Source of the DNA: Hungatella effluvii
GTDB lineage: Bacteria; Bacillota; Clostridia; Lachnospirales; Lachnospiraceae
NCBI RefSeq assembly: GCF_003201875.1
Contig: NZ_QJKD01000013.1
Span: 62,001-126,000 of the forward strand
Length of the DNA: 64,000 nt
Direction: 5' to 3'
Numbering within the stretch: position 1 is the first letter of the stretch; the number at the start of each line of letters is the position of its first letter. Shown one piece after another: positions 43,825 through 52,535 of this stretch. A model generated the notes under the pieces. The model saw nothing but the letters and a program-made list of their open reading frames with translations, was not told the DNA's origin and searched no databases. A program made the translations under genes and the position numbers.

Positions 43825-44172
43825 CTATGTATCCAGTTCCAAACTGATTTTTAACGCATAGTCCACTTTCTCCTGAAGTTCCTCATCGATGTGACAGATC
43901 TTCTCTTTCAGTCTTTGCTTGTCTATGGTCCTTAACTGCTCTAACAGGATTACGGAATCTTTTATCATATCGCATCTTCTGGTATCGAGTTCGACATGAG
44001 TGGGAAGCTTTGCCTTGTTCATCCGGGACGTGATTGCTGCGCAGATGACGGTGGGGCTGTGCTTGTTTCCGATGTCGTTCTGTATGATGAGGACCGGCCG
44101 GATTCCTCCCTGCTCGGAGCCTACTACCGGTCTTAGGTCTGCATAAAAAATGTCTCCACGTCTGATTATCAC
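43825..44172 (-). CDS. MazF/EndoA-type mRNA interferase
   Basis: 115 residues. Ribosome-independent RNase of the PemK/MazF family. IIRRGDIFYADLRPVVGSEQ, GGIRPVLIIQND, the TSR stretch after AAI, KAKLPTHVEL and LLEQLRTIDKQRL match EndoA (NdoA) of Bacillus closely. Start is the GTG at 44172, 9 bases after GGAG, matching the family's N-terminus; the frame extends six codons more. As in Bacillus it follows alr, but the antitoxin gene normally between alr and endoA is absent; the gap holds element E2 instead. The antitoxin may be elsewhere. Confidence 0.9.
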   Translation of the reverse strand: MIIRRGDIFYADLRPVVGSEQGGIRPVLIIQNDIGNKHSPTVICAAITSRMNKAKLPTHVELDTRRCDMIKDSVILLEQLRTIDKQRLKEKICHIDEELQEKVDYALKISLELDT

Positions 44173-44259
44173 TTTCTCACACTCCGTCAATTGATTTACG
44201 TCTATTATTGACCTTTTTTGACTCGTGTATTCACTTAAGTTCTTCTGCTGAATATTTGT

Positions 44260-44410
44260 AACGATTCAGCCGTGCATCTTCTTGTTTTCGAAAAACGCGA
44301 AACCAAGAAGCCCGGGCGTTCCGCCCTATGTCAGTTTATACAGAAAAATGCTTATACAAGCGAGCTTGTGACACATCTTTCTGTATAAACTGCCGCACTG
44401 CTGAATCGTT
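44260..44410 (-). repeat. Composite hairpin element E2
   Basis: Outer arms AACGATTCAGCCGTGC (44260-44275) and GCACTGCTGAATCGTT (44395-44410) pair with two mismatches. Inside: hairpin A (13 bp, one mismatch, 44278-44310), hairpin B GGGCG-TTC-CGCCC (44314-44326), and hairpin C with perfect 15-bp arms CAGTTTATACAGAAA (44332-44346 with 44378-44392) whose loop holds ACAAGCGAGCTTG. Together they would fold as a closed multibranch structure. It lies between alr and mazF. Confidence 0.8.
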
Positions 44411-44476
44411 GCCGCATATTCTATGATATGATACGGACATGGATGACGTTATTCGTCCCTTCACTTCCTTTTCGGA

Positions 44477-45661
44477 TTACTTTCCGAAACCTTCGTAAAT
44501 ATCATCAAAATAATCTTTTTTTCCGACCACTTTTCCCGCTTCTATGTAGACTCTTGGGACACGCTTGCCGATGTCGCAGAGAATTTCGTAATGGAATCCG
44601 CCGCCGATGCGCGCCAGCTCCTCTACTGTAATTTCTTCCTCTCCGTCTTTTCCGATCAGAGTGACCTCGTCGCCCTCCTCCGTCTCAGGGATATCCGTCG
44701 TATCCACCATCAGCTGATCCATACAGACACGGCCCAGGATTCTGGCGCGGCGGCCGCGGATCAGGACATCCGCCCGGCCTGACAACGCCCGGGGATAACC
44801 GTCCCCGTACCCTACCGGGATGGTCGCAATGGAGGTCTCTCTCTCTGCCGTAAAGGTGCCGCCGTAGCTGACCGGAGTTCCCGGCGCAATCGTCTTCAAA
44901 TAGGTTATGGTGCTCTTTAACTCCATGGCCGGAATCAAACGAACCGGCTCCTTCCCCACCTCATCTGACGGATAGAGGCCGTAAATGGAGATTCCCGCGC
45001 GGACCGCATTAAAGTTCGCCTTCGGAAGCTCTAAAATTCCCGCACTGTTGGAACAATGCAGAATCGGAATCGTGATGCTCCGCTCAGAAAGCATGGAAAC
45101 GAACGTGGTAAACAGCTCCATCTGGCGGTCCGTGGCACCTTTGTCCTTCTCATCCGCCCTGGCGAAATGAGTGAAGAGACCCTCGATGCGGATTCCTGGA
45201 AGACGGCTGATCCGCACTGTCTCATCCGCCGCCGCTGCAGTCACCGGATAGCCGATCCGGCTCATGCCGGTATCCAGGGCGATGTGGATGGACGCCCTTT
45301 TCCCCGCCTGTACTGCCAGTTCCGACAGGCGCGCCGCGCTTTCATAGCGGAAGATGGCCGGGCGGAGATCGTACTCGATCAGCTGGATGAAGCTGCTCTC
45401 CGGGCTCACTCCGAGAATCAGGATGGGCTTCGTAATACCGTGTTTTCTCAATATGACAGCCTCCTCCGGGGTGGCCGTCGCGTATCCGCTTACGTAAGAG
45501 TCGATGGCACACGCCACCGGTACTGAGCCATGACCGTATCCATCCGCCTTTACCACGCCAATCACCTCAGTTCCTTCCTTTAGATTGGCCCTCATAGCTT
45601 CCATATTCTGTCTGATGGCGTCCAGATTTACCGTCTCATAAACTCTGCTGTATCGTTCCAT
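44477..45661 (-). CDS. alr: Alanine racemase
   Basis: PLP enzyme that makes D-alanine for peptidoglycan. 394 residues, usual size. The PLP Lys is residue 38 in VVKADGYGHGS; the catalytic Tyr lies in VSYGGTFTAE; DTGMSRIGYPV and CMDQLMVD are also in place. ATG lies 30 bases after the stop of the NAD(P)HX repair gene, so both are one unit, an order common in Clostridia. Confidence 0.96.
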   Translation of the reverse strand: MERYSRVYETVNLDAIRQNMEAMRANLKEGTEVIGVVKADGYGHGSVPVACAIDSYVSGYATATPEEAVILRKHGITKPILILGVSPESSFIQLIEYDLRPAIFRYESAARLSELAVQAGKRASIHIALDTGMSRIGYPVTAAAADETVRISRLPGIRIEGLFTHFARADEKDKGATDRQMELFTTFVSMLSERSITIPILHCSNSAGILELPKANFNAVRAGISIYGLYPSDEVGKEPVRLIPAMELKSTITYLKTIAPGTPVSYGGTFTAERETSIATIPVGYGDGYPRALSGRADVLIRGRRARILGRVCMDQLMVDTTDIPETEEGDEVTLIGKDGEEEITVEELARIGGGFHYEILCDIGKRVPRVYIEAGKVVGKKDYFDDIYEGFGK

Positions 45662-45691
45662 TTCTCTATACTTCCTTCAGATTATTCTGTC

Positions 45692-47212
45692 TCATGATTT
45701 TATAATGTCTGCCAGTACTTCCGTCAGTTCCCGGGCCAGAAGGCCGTGCTCTCCCGACTGAAGCTTTACCAGATCCCCCGCCCGTCCGTGCAGGTACACG
45801 CCCATGGCCGCGGCGTCCGATTCCTCCATGCCAAGCGCCAGAAGTCCTGCGATAATTCCGGTCAGGACATCCCCCGCTCCCGCCTTCGCCATGGCGCTGT
45901 TGCCGCTGGTATTGATGTAGGTCCGCTGGTCCTTTAAGGCCGCCACTGTAACCGCGTCCTTCAGCACGCAGGTAATTCCATAACGATCCGCGTATTCCCT
46001 CGCGGTGGGGATCAGACACCCTCTGATCGCCTCTACCGAACTTCCTGTCAGCCTCGCCATCTCACCGAGATGAGGCGTCACGATGATATTCTCCGTAAAA
46101 TAATTGGTCAGCTCCGGAAATGCCGCAATGGTATTGAGGCCGTCCGCATCGAGGATAATGGGGACGTAGGCATTGGCCAGCACCGTCTCCACCAGGTTTC
46201 TCGTATACGGCTCCTGGCCGATTCCGGGGCCCAGGACGATGACGCTGGCCCATTCACACTGAGCCTCCAGAAGCGTCTGGAAACGCACGGTAGGCGTCTG
46301 TGCCTCCTCCGGGTCGTAGGTGGTGATAATCGCCTCAGGAAGCGAAGTCTGCAGGATCGCCCGGTTCTCCTCCACGGTAAAGATCTTCACCAGACCGGCC
46401 CCCATCCGGTATGCCGCCATAGCGCTTAACCAGGCCGCTCCGCTCATATTTTTCGAACCCGCGGCAATCAGGACACGGCCGAAGGTTCCCTTATTGGAAT
46501 ATGCCGGGCGGGCTGGAATCATACGGATATCCTCAGCTTCATAGGTAAACAGTTCCGGACTCAGCCGCTCTAAGCTGACCGGCGGAAAACCGATATCCGC
46601 CACAACAACGGCGCCGCTGTAAGCGCGTCCCGGATAGAGAAGCGTTCCCAGTTTTTCATAACCAAAGGTCACCGTCACATCGGCCTTCAGGGCAATTCCC
46701 ATGACCTCCCCCGTGTCGGCGTGAATTCCGGACGGAATATCCACAGCCACCACGTAAGCCGCTCCGCATCCGGGGAGCGTAGCCAGTAAGTCCCGGTACG
46801 TTCCGCCTACCTCTCTGGACAGCCCCACGCCAAACACGGCATCGATAATAAGTTCGCAGCGACCCGGTATAAAATCGCTGTACTCAATCAGATTCAGGCC
46901 CAGCCGCTCCGCAATGGCCAGCTGTTTCTTATATTCATCCGTCCCGTTCTCCTTCGTCCCTGCCAGAATCACGGTCACGGTGTACCCCTTTAAATGGAGA
47001 AGCCTGGCGGCTGCAATCCCGTCCGCCCCATTATTCCCAGTCCCGCAGACTGCCCAGATACGGTCCTTTTTCTCCGCCTTTTTCTGCACTTCGCGCACAA
47101 CAGCTGCTGCCGCCTGCTCCATAAGCACCAGTGAAGGGATTCCTATGGACTGGATGGTATAGCTGTCCACTTCCTTCATCTGGCTTCCCGATACCAGATA
47201 TCTCATACCCAT
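45692..47212 (-). CDS. nnrD: Bifunctional NAD(P)HX epimerase / ADP-dependent dehydratase
   Basis: Repairs hydrated NADH and NADPH. 506 residues: residues 1-215 are the YjeF-N epimerase (CGTGNNGADGIAAARLL, IIDAVFGVGLSREV, VAVDIPSGIHADTG), residues 225-500 the ribokinase-like dehydratase (GKVL-type FGRVLIAAGS, VLGPGIGQEPYT, LDADGLNTI, TPHLGEMARLTG, AKAGAGDVLTGIIAG). The fused form is standard in many bacteria (E. coli Nnr). Start may be the ATG at 47212 or two codons later. A promoter TTGCCT-16-TATAAT overlaps the terminator of rex upstream. Confidence 0.93.
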   Translation of the reverse strand: MGMRYLVSGSQMKEVDSYTIQSIGIPSLVLMEQAAAAVVREVQKKAEKKDRIWAVCGTGNNGADGIAAARLLHLKGYTVTVILAGTKENGTDEYKKQLAIAERLGLNLIEYSDFIPGRCELIIDAVFGVGLSREVGGTYRDLLATLPGCGAAYVVAVDIPSGIHADTGEVMGIALKADVTVTFGYEKLGTLLYPGRAYSGAVVVADIGFPPVSLERLSPELFTYEAEDIRMIPARPAYSNKGTFGRVLIAAGSKNMSGAAWLSAMAAYRMGAGLVKIFTVEENRAILQTSLPEAIITTYDPEEAQTPTVRFQTLLEAQCEWASVIVLGPGIGQEPYTRNLVETVLANAYVPIILDADGLNTIAAFPELTNYFTENIIVTPHLGEMARLTGSSVEAIRGCLIPTAREYADRYGITCVLKDAVTVAALKDQRTYINTSGNSAMAKAGAGDVLTGIIAGLLALGMEESDAAAMGVYLHGRAGDLVKLQSGEHGLLARELTEVLADIIKS

Positions 47213-47290
47213 TCGCCTTTCCGACTAAAAACTCATCCCTCAGTCTTAACGATCTGAAACTCATCTCTGCATGTTCTCTATTATAATACA

Positions 47291-47335
47291 AAACTGCCGG
47301 CAGGCAAAGAAGAATTTCTCCTTTGCCTGCCGGCA
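47291..47335 (-). terminator. Intrinsic terminator after rex
   Basis: TGCCGGCAGGCAAAG / CTTTGCCTGCCGGCA, perfect 15-bp stem with an 11-base loop, then GTTTTGTATT on the minus strand. Confidence 0.85.
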
Positions 47336-47357
47336 CTCATTTCACAAAGGAAATGGG

Positions 47358-48032
47358 TCAAGATTTGCCTTTTTCCCGCTCCGCCTTTTCTTCCTCTGCC
47401 TTGTCCTGCATGCTGCAAACCTTATAGGATAAGCGCATCAGGCTCTCAGAAAGGTGTACGTTCTCCACCACCACGTCATCCGGTACCACCAGATCCGTAT
47501 GGGCGAAATTCCAGATCGCCTTGATTCCGGCGCTCACAAGACGGTCCGCAATCTCCGGCGCCTTGGTCTTCGGTATCGTCAAAGCTGCAATCTGAACATC
47601 GTTATCCCTCACAAACTGCTCCAGATCATCGACACTTCTGATCTCAATCCCTCGTACGACGAGCCCGATAAGACGGGGATTAATATCGAACATTCCCTTG
47701 ATCAGGAAACCCCTCTTCTCAAAATTCGCGTAATTGGCAATTGCCTGTCCCAGATTACCCGCACCGATAATCACAATATTATGCTGTCTGTCGATTCCGA
47801 GGATCTTAGCGATCTCCGTATATAAATACTTTACATTATAGCCATAGCCCTGCTGTCCAAAGCCTCCGAAATTATTCAGATCCTGGCGGATCTGAGACGC
47901 AGTAACCTTCATACGGACACTTAAGTCATTGGAGGAAATTCTTTCCACCCCATCCTCCATCAGTTCTCCAAGATATCGGTAATATCTCGGTAACCTCGCA
48001 ATCACTGCTTTTGATATCTCTTTTTCTGCCAC
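47358..48032 (-). CDS. rex: Redox-sensing repressor Rex
   Basis: Represses fermentation and reduction genes when NAD+ is high relative to NADH. About 225 residues: N-terminal winged helix (AVIARLPRYYRYLGELMEDG, MKVTASQIRQDLNNFGGFGQ) and Rossmann domain with NIVIIGAGNLGQAIANY. The C-terminal swapped helix (VENVHLSESLMRLSY) is present. I place the start at the GTG at 48032, 5 bases behind AAGGTG, because the ATG 13 codons upstream directly abuts its AGAGGG. Promoter is a perfect consensus; terminator follows. Confidence 0.94.
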   Translation of the reverse strand: MAEKEISKAVIARLPRYYRYLGELMEDGVERISSNDLSVRMKVTASQIRQDLNNFGGFGQQGYGYNVKYLYTEIAKILGIDRQHNIVIIGAGNLGQAIANYANFEKRGFLIKGMFDINPRLIGLVVRGIEIRSVDDLEQFVRDNDVQIAALTIPKTKAPEIADRLVSAGIKAIWNFAHTDLVVPDDVVVENVHLSESLMRLSYKVCSMQDKAEEEKAEREKGKS

Positions 48033-48126
48033 ATCTTCACCTTCTTCAATAGTTTGTTTATTCCTTTTCATCCCTCTGTCTTACAGCGGCGAGGGACTTT
48101 TCGCTTGTTTTGTTAAATTAACTACT

Positions 48127-48155
48127 ATTATACAGTCATGACAAAATAATGTCAA
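48127..48155 (-). promoter_or_regulatory. Consensus promoter of rex
   Basis: Minus strand TTGACA (48150-48155), 17 bases, TATAAT (48127-48132): all twelve bases match the sigma-A consensus. A single Rex half site (TTAACAA on the minus strand) follows at 48110-48116; autoregulation is possible but weakly supported. Confidence 0.85.
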
Positions 48156-48279
48156 ACAGGTTTTATTTTTCTTGCTTGGGCGTTCCTCTTAATCGTTGCA
48201 GTTGAAAAAAATTCCAACCTATATTATACTATTCGTGTTATTCAACATTTATTCGAGCCATTCAAGGGGAGGAACTACC

Positions 48280-50217
48280 ATGATTTTATCATGCAGCAAC
48301 ATAAGCAAGGCCTTTGGAAGCACGGAAATTATCCGCCATGCTTCCTTCCATATAGAGGACCATGAAAAGGCAGCCATCGTCGGCATCAACGGCGCCGGCA
48401 AATCCACACTGTTAAAAATCATCATCGGAGAGCTGGCCGCCGATGAAGGAGAGGTCGTAATTTCCAAGGGAAAGACACTCGGATACCTGGCGCAGCACCA
48501 GGAGCTGGGCGGCGATAGGTCCATTTTCGATGAGGTGCTGGAGGTAAAGCGGCCGCTGATTGAGATGGAAGCAAAGATCCGCAGACTGGAGCTGGATATG
48601 AAGCACGCTTCCGGAGATGAGCTGGAAAACATGCTTTCCGTCTACAGCCGTTTAAGCCATGAGTTTGAACTTCAGAACGGTTACGCCTATCAGAGCGAGG
48701 TAACCGGTGTGTTAAAAGGTCTGGGCTTTACGGAGGAAGAATTCACAAAGCCGGTATCGGCCCTGTCCGGAGGCCAGAAGACCAGAGTCTCCCTGGGCAA
48801 GCTTCTTTTAACAAAGCCCGATATTATTCTTCTGGACGAGCCTACCAACCATTTAGACATGAACTCCATTGCCTGGCTGGAGGGTTATTTAACTAATTAC
48901 GACGGAAGTGTCATCATCGTCGCCCATGACCGGTATTTTCTCGACCGCGTCGTCACAAAGATCATCGAGATGGACAGCGGCAATCTTGCCGTATATCAGG
49001 GCAATTACACAGCCTACAGCGAAAAGCGCGCCATGATCCGGGACGCGAAGATGAAGGCTTATTTAAACCAGCAGCAGGAAATCCGCCACCAGGAGGAGGT
49101 CATTGCGAAGCTGAAATCCTTCAACAGGGAAAAATCCATCAAACGGGCGGAAAGCCGTGAAAAGATGCTGGATAAGATCGAGGTCCTGGAAAAACCGGCG
49201 GAAGTCAATGACGAGATGCGAATCCGCTTAGAGCCTAACATCATCAGCGGCAACGATGTGCTGACCGTCCGTGACCTAAGCAAGGCCTTCGGCCCCAACC
49301 ATCTGTTTAACCATGTGGATTTTGATATCAAACGGGGGGAACGGGTTGCCATTATCGGAGGCAATGGAACCGGAAAGACCACGATTTTAAAGATATTGAA
49401 CAACCTACTGCCTGCGGATACCGGGGAAATTCGTCTCGGTTCCAAGGTGCATATCGGCTATTACGACCAGGAACATCAGGTTCTGCACATGGAAAAGACG
49501 CTCTTTAACGAGCTTTCTGATACGTATCCCAACATGAACAACACGCAGATCCGGAACATTCTTGCCGCGTTTCTATTCACCGGAGACGATGTGTTCAAAC
49601 GGGTCAAGGACTTAAGCGGCGGGGAACGGGGACGCGTCTCTCTGGCGAAGCTGATGCTGTCCGAGGCCAATTTCCTGATCCTCGATGAGCCGACGAACCA
49701 TTTGGATATCACCTCCAAGGAAATTCTGGAGGATGCGCTGAACAGCTATACGGGCACAGTTCTCTACGTATCCCACGACCGTTACTTCATCAACAAAACT
49801 GCCACCCGCATTCTCGACCTGACGGGTCACACGCTGGTCAATTACATCGGCAATTACGATTATTATCTGGAAAAGAAAGAGCTGATGACAGAGCTTTACG
49901 CCTCAGATCCGTCAGGAAATCAGGAAAATGGAGCGGAAGCCGGCGCATCACAGACTCCCGAGGGTTCCGAAGTTAAACAGGACTGGAAGGCATTTAAAGA
50001 GGAACAGGCCAGAATCCGCAAACGGCAGAACGACTTAAAGAAGACCGAGGATGAGATTCATCAGCTGGAGACGAGGGACGGCGAAATCGACGGGCTTCTC
50101 ACCCGGGAAGAAGTCTTCACCGATGTCTCCCGCCTCATGGAACTCAACAAAGAGAAAGAAGAGATTCAGACAAGGCTGGAAGAACTCTATGAAATATGGG
50201 AAACGCTTGCTGAATAG
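48280..50217 (+). CDS. ABC-F family ATPase
   Basis: 645 residues, no membrane segments. Two ABC cassettes: GINGAGKSTLLK, LSGGQKTRVSLGKLL, LDEPTNHLDMNS; and GGNGTGKTTILK, LSGGERGRVSLAKLM, LDEPTNHLDIT, joined by the P-site tRNA-interaction linker (KRAESREKMLDKIEVLEKPA). A C-terminal coiled coil (about 560-645) follows. ABC-F proteins act on the ribosome; some protect it from antibiotics (Vga, Lsa), others help stalled translation (EttA, YdiF). The length and C-terminal coil are closest to YdiF/Uup. ATG at 48280 is 7 bases after GGGGAGG; the frame begins 28 codons earlier without a site. Confidence 0.92.
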   Translation: MILSCSNISKAFGSTEIIRHASFHIEDHEKAAIVGINGAGKSTLLKIIIGELAADEGEVVISKGKTLGYLAQHQELGGDRSIFDEVLEVKRPLIEMEAKIRRLELDMKHASGDELENMLSVYSRLSHEFELQNGYAYQSEVTGVLKGLGFTEEEFTKPVSALSGGQKTRVSLGKLLLTKPDIILLDEPTNHLDMNSIAWLEGYLTNYDGSVIIVAHDRYFLDRVVTKIIEMDSGNLAVYQGNYTAYSEKRAMIRDAKMKAYLNQQQEIRHQEEVIAKLKSFNREKSIKRAESREKMLDKIEVLEKPAEVNDEMRIRLEPNIISGNDVLTVRDLSKAFGPNHLFNHVDFDIKRGERVAIIGGNGTGKTTILKILNNLLPADTGEIRLGSKVHIGYYDQEHQVLHMEKTLFNELSDTYPNMNNTQIRNILAAFLFTGDDVFKRVKDLSGGERGRVSLAKLMLSEANFLILDEPTNHLDITSKEILEDALNSYTGTVLYVSHDRYFINKTATRILDLTGHTLVNYIGNYDYYLEKKELMTELYASDPSGNQENGAEAGASQTPEGSEVKQDWKAFKEEQARIRKRQNDLKKTEDEIHQLETRDGEIDGLLTREEVFTDVSRLMELNKEKEEIQTRLEELYEIWETLAE

Positions 50218-50251
50218 GAACGGTTCCACCCGACTCGCTGCCCGCGGGAAT

Positions 50252-50296
50252 AAAAAGAATCCACCGGAAGACGTATCGTCTCCGATGGATTCTTTT
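50252..50296. terminator. Bidirectional terminator between ABC-F and SDR genes
   Basis: AAAAGAATCCACCGG / CCGATGGATTCTTTT with inner GAAGACG / CGTCTC; T run on each strand. Confidence 0.85.
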
Positions 50297-50299
50297 CAT

Positions 50300-51061
50300 T
50301 TATGGTCTCAATCCGCTTCCACCCTGAAGTGTAATTGTTTCACCCGTCACATAACTCGCGTCGTCCGATGCAAGAAATACGCAGACACGTCCGATATCCT
50401 TCTCAGGATCTGCAAATCGCTTGAGAGGAATGCTCTGAATCGTCTGGTCATACAGTTTTGGATACTCATCTTTCCACTTTTCCAGACCAGGTGTCATAGC
50501 CAGCGGGCAGACTACATTCACATTGATTCCAAACTCGCCCCACTCTGCCGCTGCCACACGGGACATACCGCGAATTCCCTCTTTGGCTGCCGCATAGGAA
50601 GACTGGCCCAGTTTGCCGAACAGGCCCGCTCCGGAGGCGAAATTAATTACGCTGCCTTTTGTCTCCTTCAAATACGGGAATGCCTCTCTCATATAGAAAA
50701 ACGTCGCATACAGACCGGAATAGATCGCAAGGTCGAAATCCTCTTTCGTGTGGTCCACCAGCATTGTGCCGGACTTGGAAACCTGTGCGTTATTAACAAG
50801 ACAATCCAGCTTGCCAAAACGGTCAACCGCCTGCTTTACCACGTTCTTTACAGCCGTCTCATCGCCGCCATCCGCGACTACAAACAGCGCCTCGATACCG
50901 TAATCTGCTTCCAGATTCTCTCTTGCCTCGATCAGTGTACTCGCCGTACGTCCCGTAATAACGATATTGGCGCCCTCTTCTGCAAATGCCTTTGCAATAC
51001 CATAACCGATCCCTCTCGCACCGCCGGTAATCAGTACGACTTTACCTTCCATCTTCTTCAT
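50300..51061 (-). CDS. Short-chain dehydrogenase/reductase
   Basis: 253 residues, NAD(P)(H)-dependent oxidoreductase. Seen: cofactor loop TGGARGIGYGIA, NNA motif in CLVNNAQVSKSG, catalytic Ser in INFASGAGLFGKLG and YAAAKEG (Tyr-x3-Lys). C-terminal ASYVTGETITLQGGSG is typical for the FabG-like group. After Thr-Gly-Gly, Arg 18 and GRT at 38 could favour NADP+, uncertain. ATG 8 bases after GGAGG. The promoter carries a near-consensus Rex operator, so expression should rise when NADH is high; this fits a role in disposing of reducing power. Substrate unknown. Confidence 0.88.
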   Translation of the reverse strand: MKKMEGKVVLITGGARGIGYGIAKAFAEEGANIVITGRTASTLIEARENLEADYGIEALFVVADGGDETAVKNVVKQAVDRFGKLDCLVNNAQVSKSGTMLVDHTKEDFDLAIYSGLYATFFYMREAFPYLKETKGSVINFASGAGLFGKLGQSSYAAAKEGIRGMSRVAAAEWGEFGINVNVVCPLAMTPGLEKWKDEYPKLYDQTIQSIPLKRFADPEKDIGRVCVFLASDDASYVTGETITLQGGSGLRP

Positions 51062-51149
51062 GGATGCCGCCTCCTCATTAATAATAAAAATGATTTAATT
51101 GTTTTAAATTGAACTAAGATAAGTTTTTCATTTATAAGGTTTTTCTATT

Positions 51150-51167
51150 TTGTTAAATAATTAACGT
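51150..51167 (-). promoter_or_regulatory. Rex operator in the SDR promoter
   Basis: TTGTTAA-ATAA-TTAACGT against the clostridial Rex consensus TTGTTAA-N4-TTAACAA: 12 of 14 fixed positions match. It starts 9 bases after the -10 box, where a repressor would block initiation. Confidence 0.7.
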
Positions 51168-51176
51168 TCTATGGTT

Positions 51177-51205
51177 AGTATATACCCGTTGCCTTCAGGA
51201 GTCAA
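51177..51205 (-). promoter_or_regulatory. Promoter of the SDR gene
   Basis: Minus strand TTGACT (51200-51205), 17 bases, TATACT (51177-51182). The leader is about 105 bases long and AT-rich. Confidence 0.75.
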
Positions 51206-51326
51206 GAGTAAATAAGTATTTTTTTATCGATTAATTTGTAGTGACGTCTTTTACGTCGCTTAGGTTATTCGTATCCTGTTTTCTGCGTCTATTATCTCCT
51301 GTCTTCTATCTCCCTATCCTTTCAGA

Positions 51327-51366
51327 AGCAATAAAAAAACAGGATTGCTCCTGCTTTTTTATTGCT
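51327..51366 (-). terminator. Intrinsic terminator after the surface-protein gene
   Basis: AGCAATAAAAAAACAGGA / TCCTGCTTTTTTATTGCT with a TTGC loop; A and T runs on both sides make it usable on both strands. Confidence 0.85.
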
Positions 51367-51383
51367 TGTTTTGTTAAAGCCGC

Positions 51384-52535
51384 TTACCGCGCATACAAAA
51401 CCTTCCTCAAAATCTCACAGACCTGAGGCGAATCCGCTTCCATAGCGGTTCTCGTATCGTTGTCGCTTAAGTATGCCTCCACCAGCTTACCGAAATAAAA
51501 CTGCATGTTGTTCGTGTAATAATCGGGGACATCGACGAACTCATCCACATTCCCCTTATTCATGGCCAGATCCACAGCGAACTGGCTGTCGCTGTCAAAG
51601 CAGTCAGCCGCGTATCCGATGTATTCTCCAAAGGCCTGGGTCAATCCCTCCGGCCTGCAGAACTTAATCTTCCGGTAGCTTGTATCCAGCTTATGATATA
51701 CATAGTATGTACTGCCGTCGGACTCTGGCGCGGAAAAATATTCCTTATCCGGATAATAGAGAATCTCCCATCCGTGATCCACAAAATACTTGATCCAGCC
51801 TCTCGGAATATGTTCGAGGGCTGCTGTGATCTCCTCTTTCGTCTCAGATGCCACAGATGATTCCTTGCTCTTTCCTTCTATCACGATGTCATAGCGCTTA
51901 TCCCTCTGGCCATTCTCGTCCATGTAGAACAGTCCAACATACTGATTGGCCGCCATCTGGCCATCCTCGAAGAAATAATACCGTTTCCCGTCGATCGACT
52001 TATAACCGGAAGAAGCCATCTCCCCTCTTGTGGAGAACCAGTACCAGCTTCCGTCTTCATCCTGAAACCAGCCCTTCTTCGCAGTGCCATCCGCATCAAA
52101 ATTGTACCATTTCTCATCGTCATCATTATAGCACCAGCCGATTGCCAAATCTCCCGTCTCCCGGAAACAATAGTTATATCCGCCGATCTTCTGCCAGCCC
52201 ACAGCCATAAGACCGTCCTTGCCAAAATGGTACCAGTAACCGCCGATCTGTTCCCAGCTGTTCTTCTTATACGTTCCGGCTTCGTCATAATATCTCCAGC
52301 CGCCGTCTTCCTGCTTCCAGGTTCCCTTTACTTCATTCCCGGAGTCTGGCTCCGACGCCTGTCCGGCTGTGTTCTCTGAGGTTCCGTTTGCCGGGTTTCC
52401 ATTCTCTGCAGTTCCGCTCTCTGAAGTTGTGTTCTCTGTTTGAACGGCCCCCGTCTCATCTGCCGCGGCCGCCATGACGCTTCCGAGGCTTAAGAGCATG
52501 CTCACTGCAACCGCCGCTGCCCATCTTTTCTTCAA
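51384..52535 (-). CDS. Secreted choline-binding-type repeat protein with a degenerate peptidase-like C-terminus
   Basis: 383 residues. Signal peptide (KKRWAAAVAVSMLLSLGSVM, Ala-rich cleavage site near 25), then a Ser/Thr/Asn/Gly-rich linker, then about six cell-wall-binding repeats of 20 residues (GYWYHFGKDGLMAVGWQKIG is one) between residues 70 and 215. These bind choline or other teichoic-acid parts in relatives. The last 150 residues have the order of an anthrax-lethal-factor-like metallopeptidase domain, but the zinc motif position reads LTQAFGEYIGY instead of HExxH, so it should be inactive as a protease. That match is by eye only. Confidence 0.8.
   Translation of the reverse strand: MKKRWAAAVAVSMLLSLGSVMAAAADETGAVQTENTTSESGTAENGNPANGTSENTAGQASEPDSGNEVKGTWKQEDGGWRYYDEAGTYKKNSWEQIGGYWYHFGKDGLMAVGWQKIGGYNYCFRETGDLAIGWCYNDDDEKWYNFDADGTAKKGWFQDEDGSWYWFSTRGEMASSGYKSIDGKRYYFFEDGQMAANQYVGLFYMDENGQRDKRYDIVIEGKSKESSVASETKEEITAALEHIPRGWIKYFVDHGWEILYYPDKEYFSAPESDGSTYYVYHKLDTSYRKIKFCRPEGLTQAFGEYIGYAADCFDSDSQFAVDLAMNKGNVDEFVDVPDYYTNNMQFYFGKLVEAYLSDNDTRTAMEADSPQVCEILRKVLYAR

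Larger units (their letters stand above)
51062..51383. other. Regulatory spacer upstream of the SDR gene
   Basis: About 320 bases with the SDR promoter, the Rex operator and, further on, the terminator of the surface-protein gene. No coding frame supported. Confidence 0.7.

Noticed and set aside
48110..48127. Rex operator in the rex promoter
   Set aside because: Only one half site matches; the facing half does not, so I list it as a possibility only.
50051..51112. 353-codon plus-strand frame opposite the SDR gene
   Set aside because: Antisense to a well-supported SDR; it begins in the wrong frame of the ABC-F gene and has no ribosome site or family motif.
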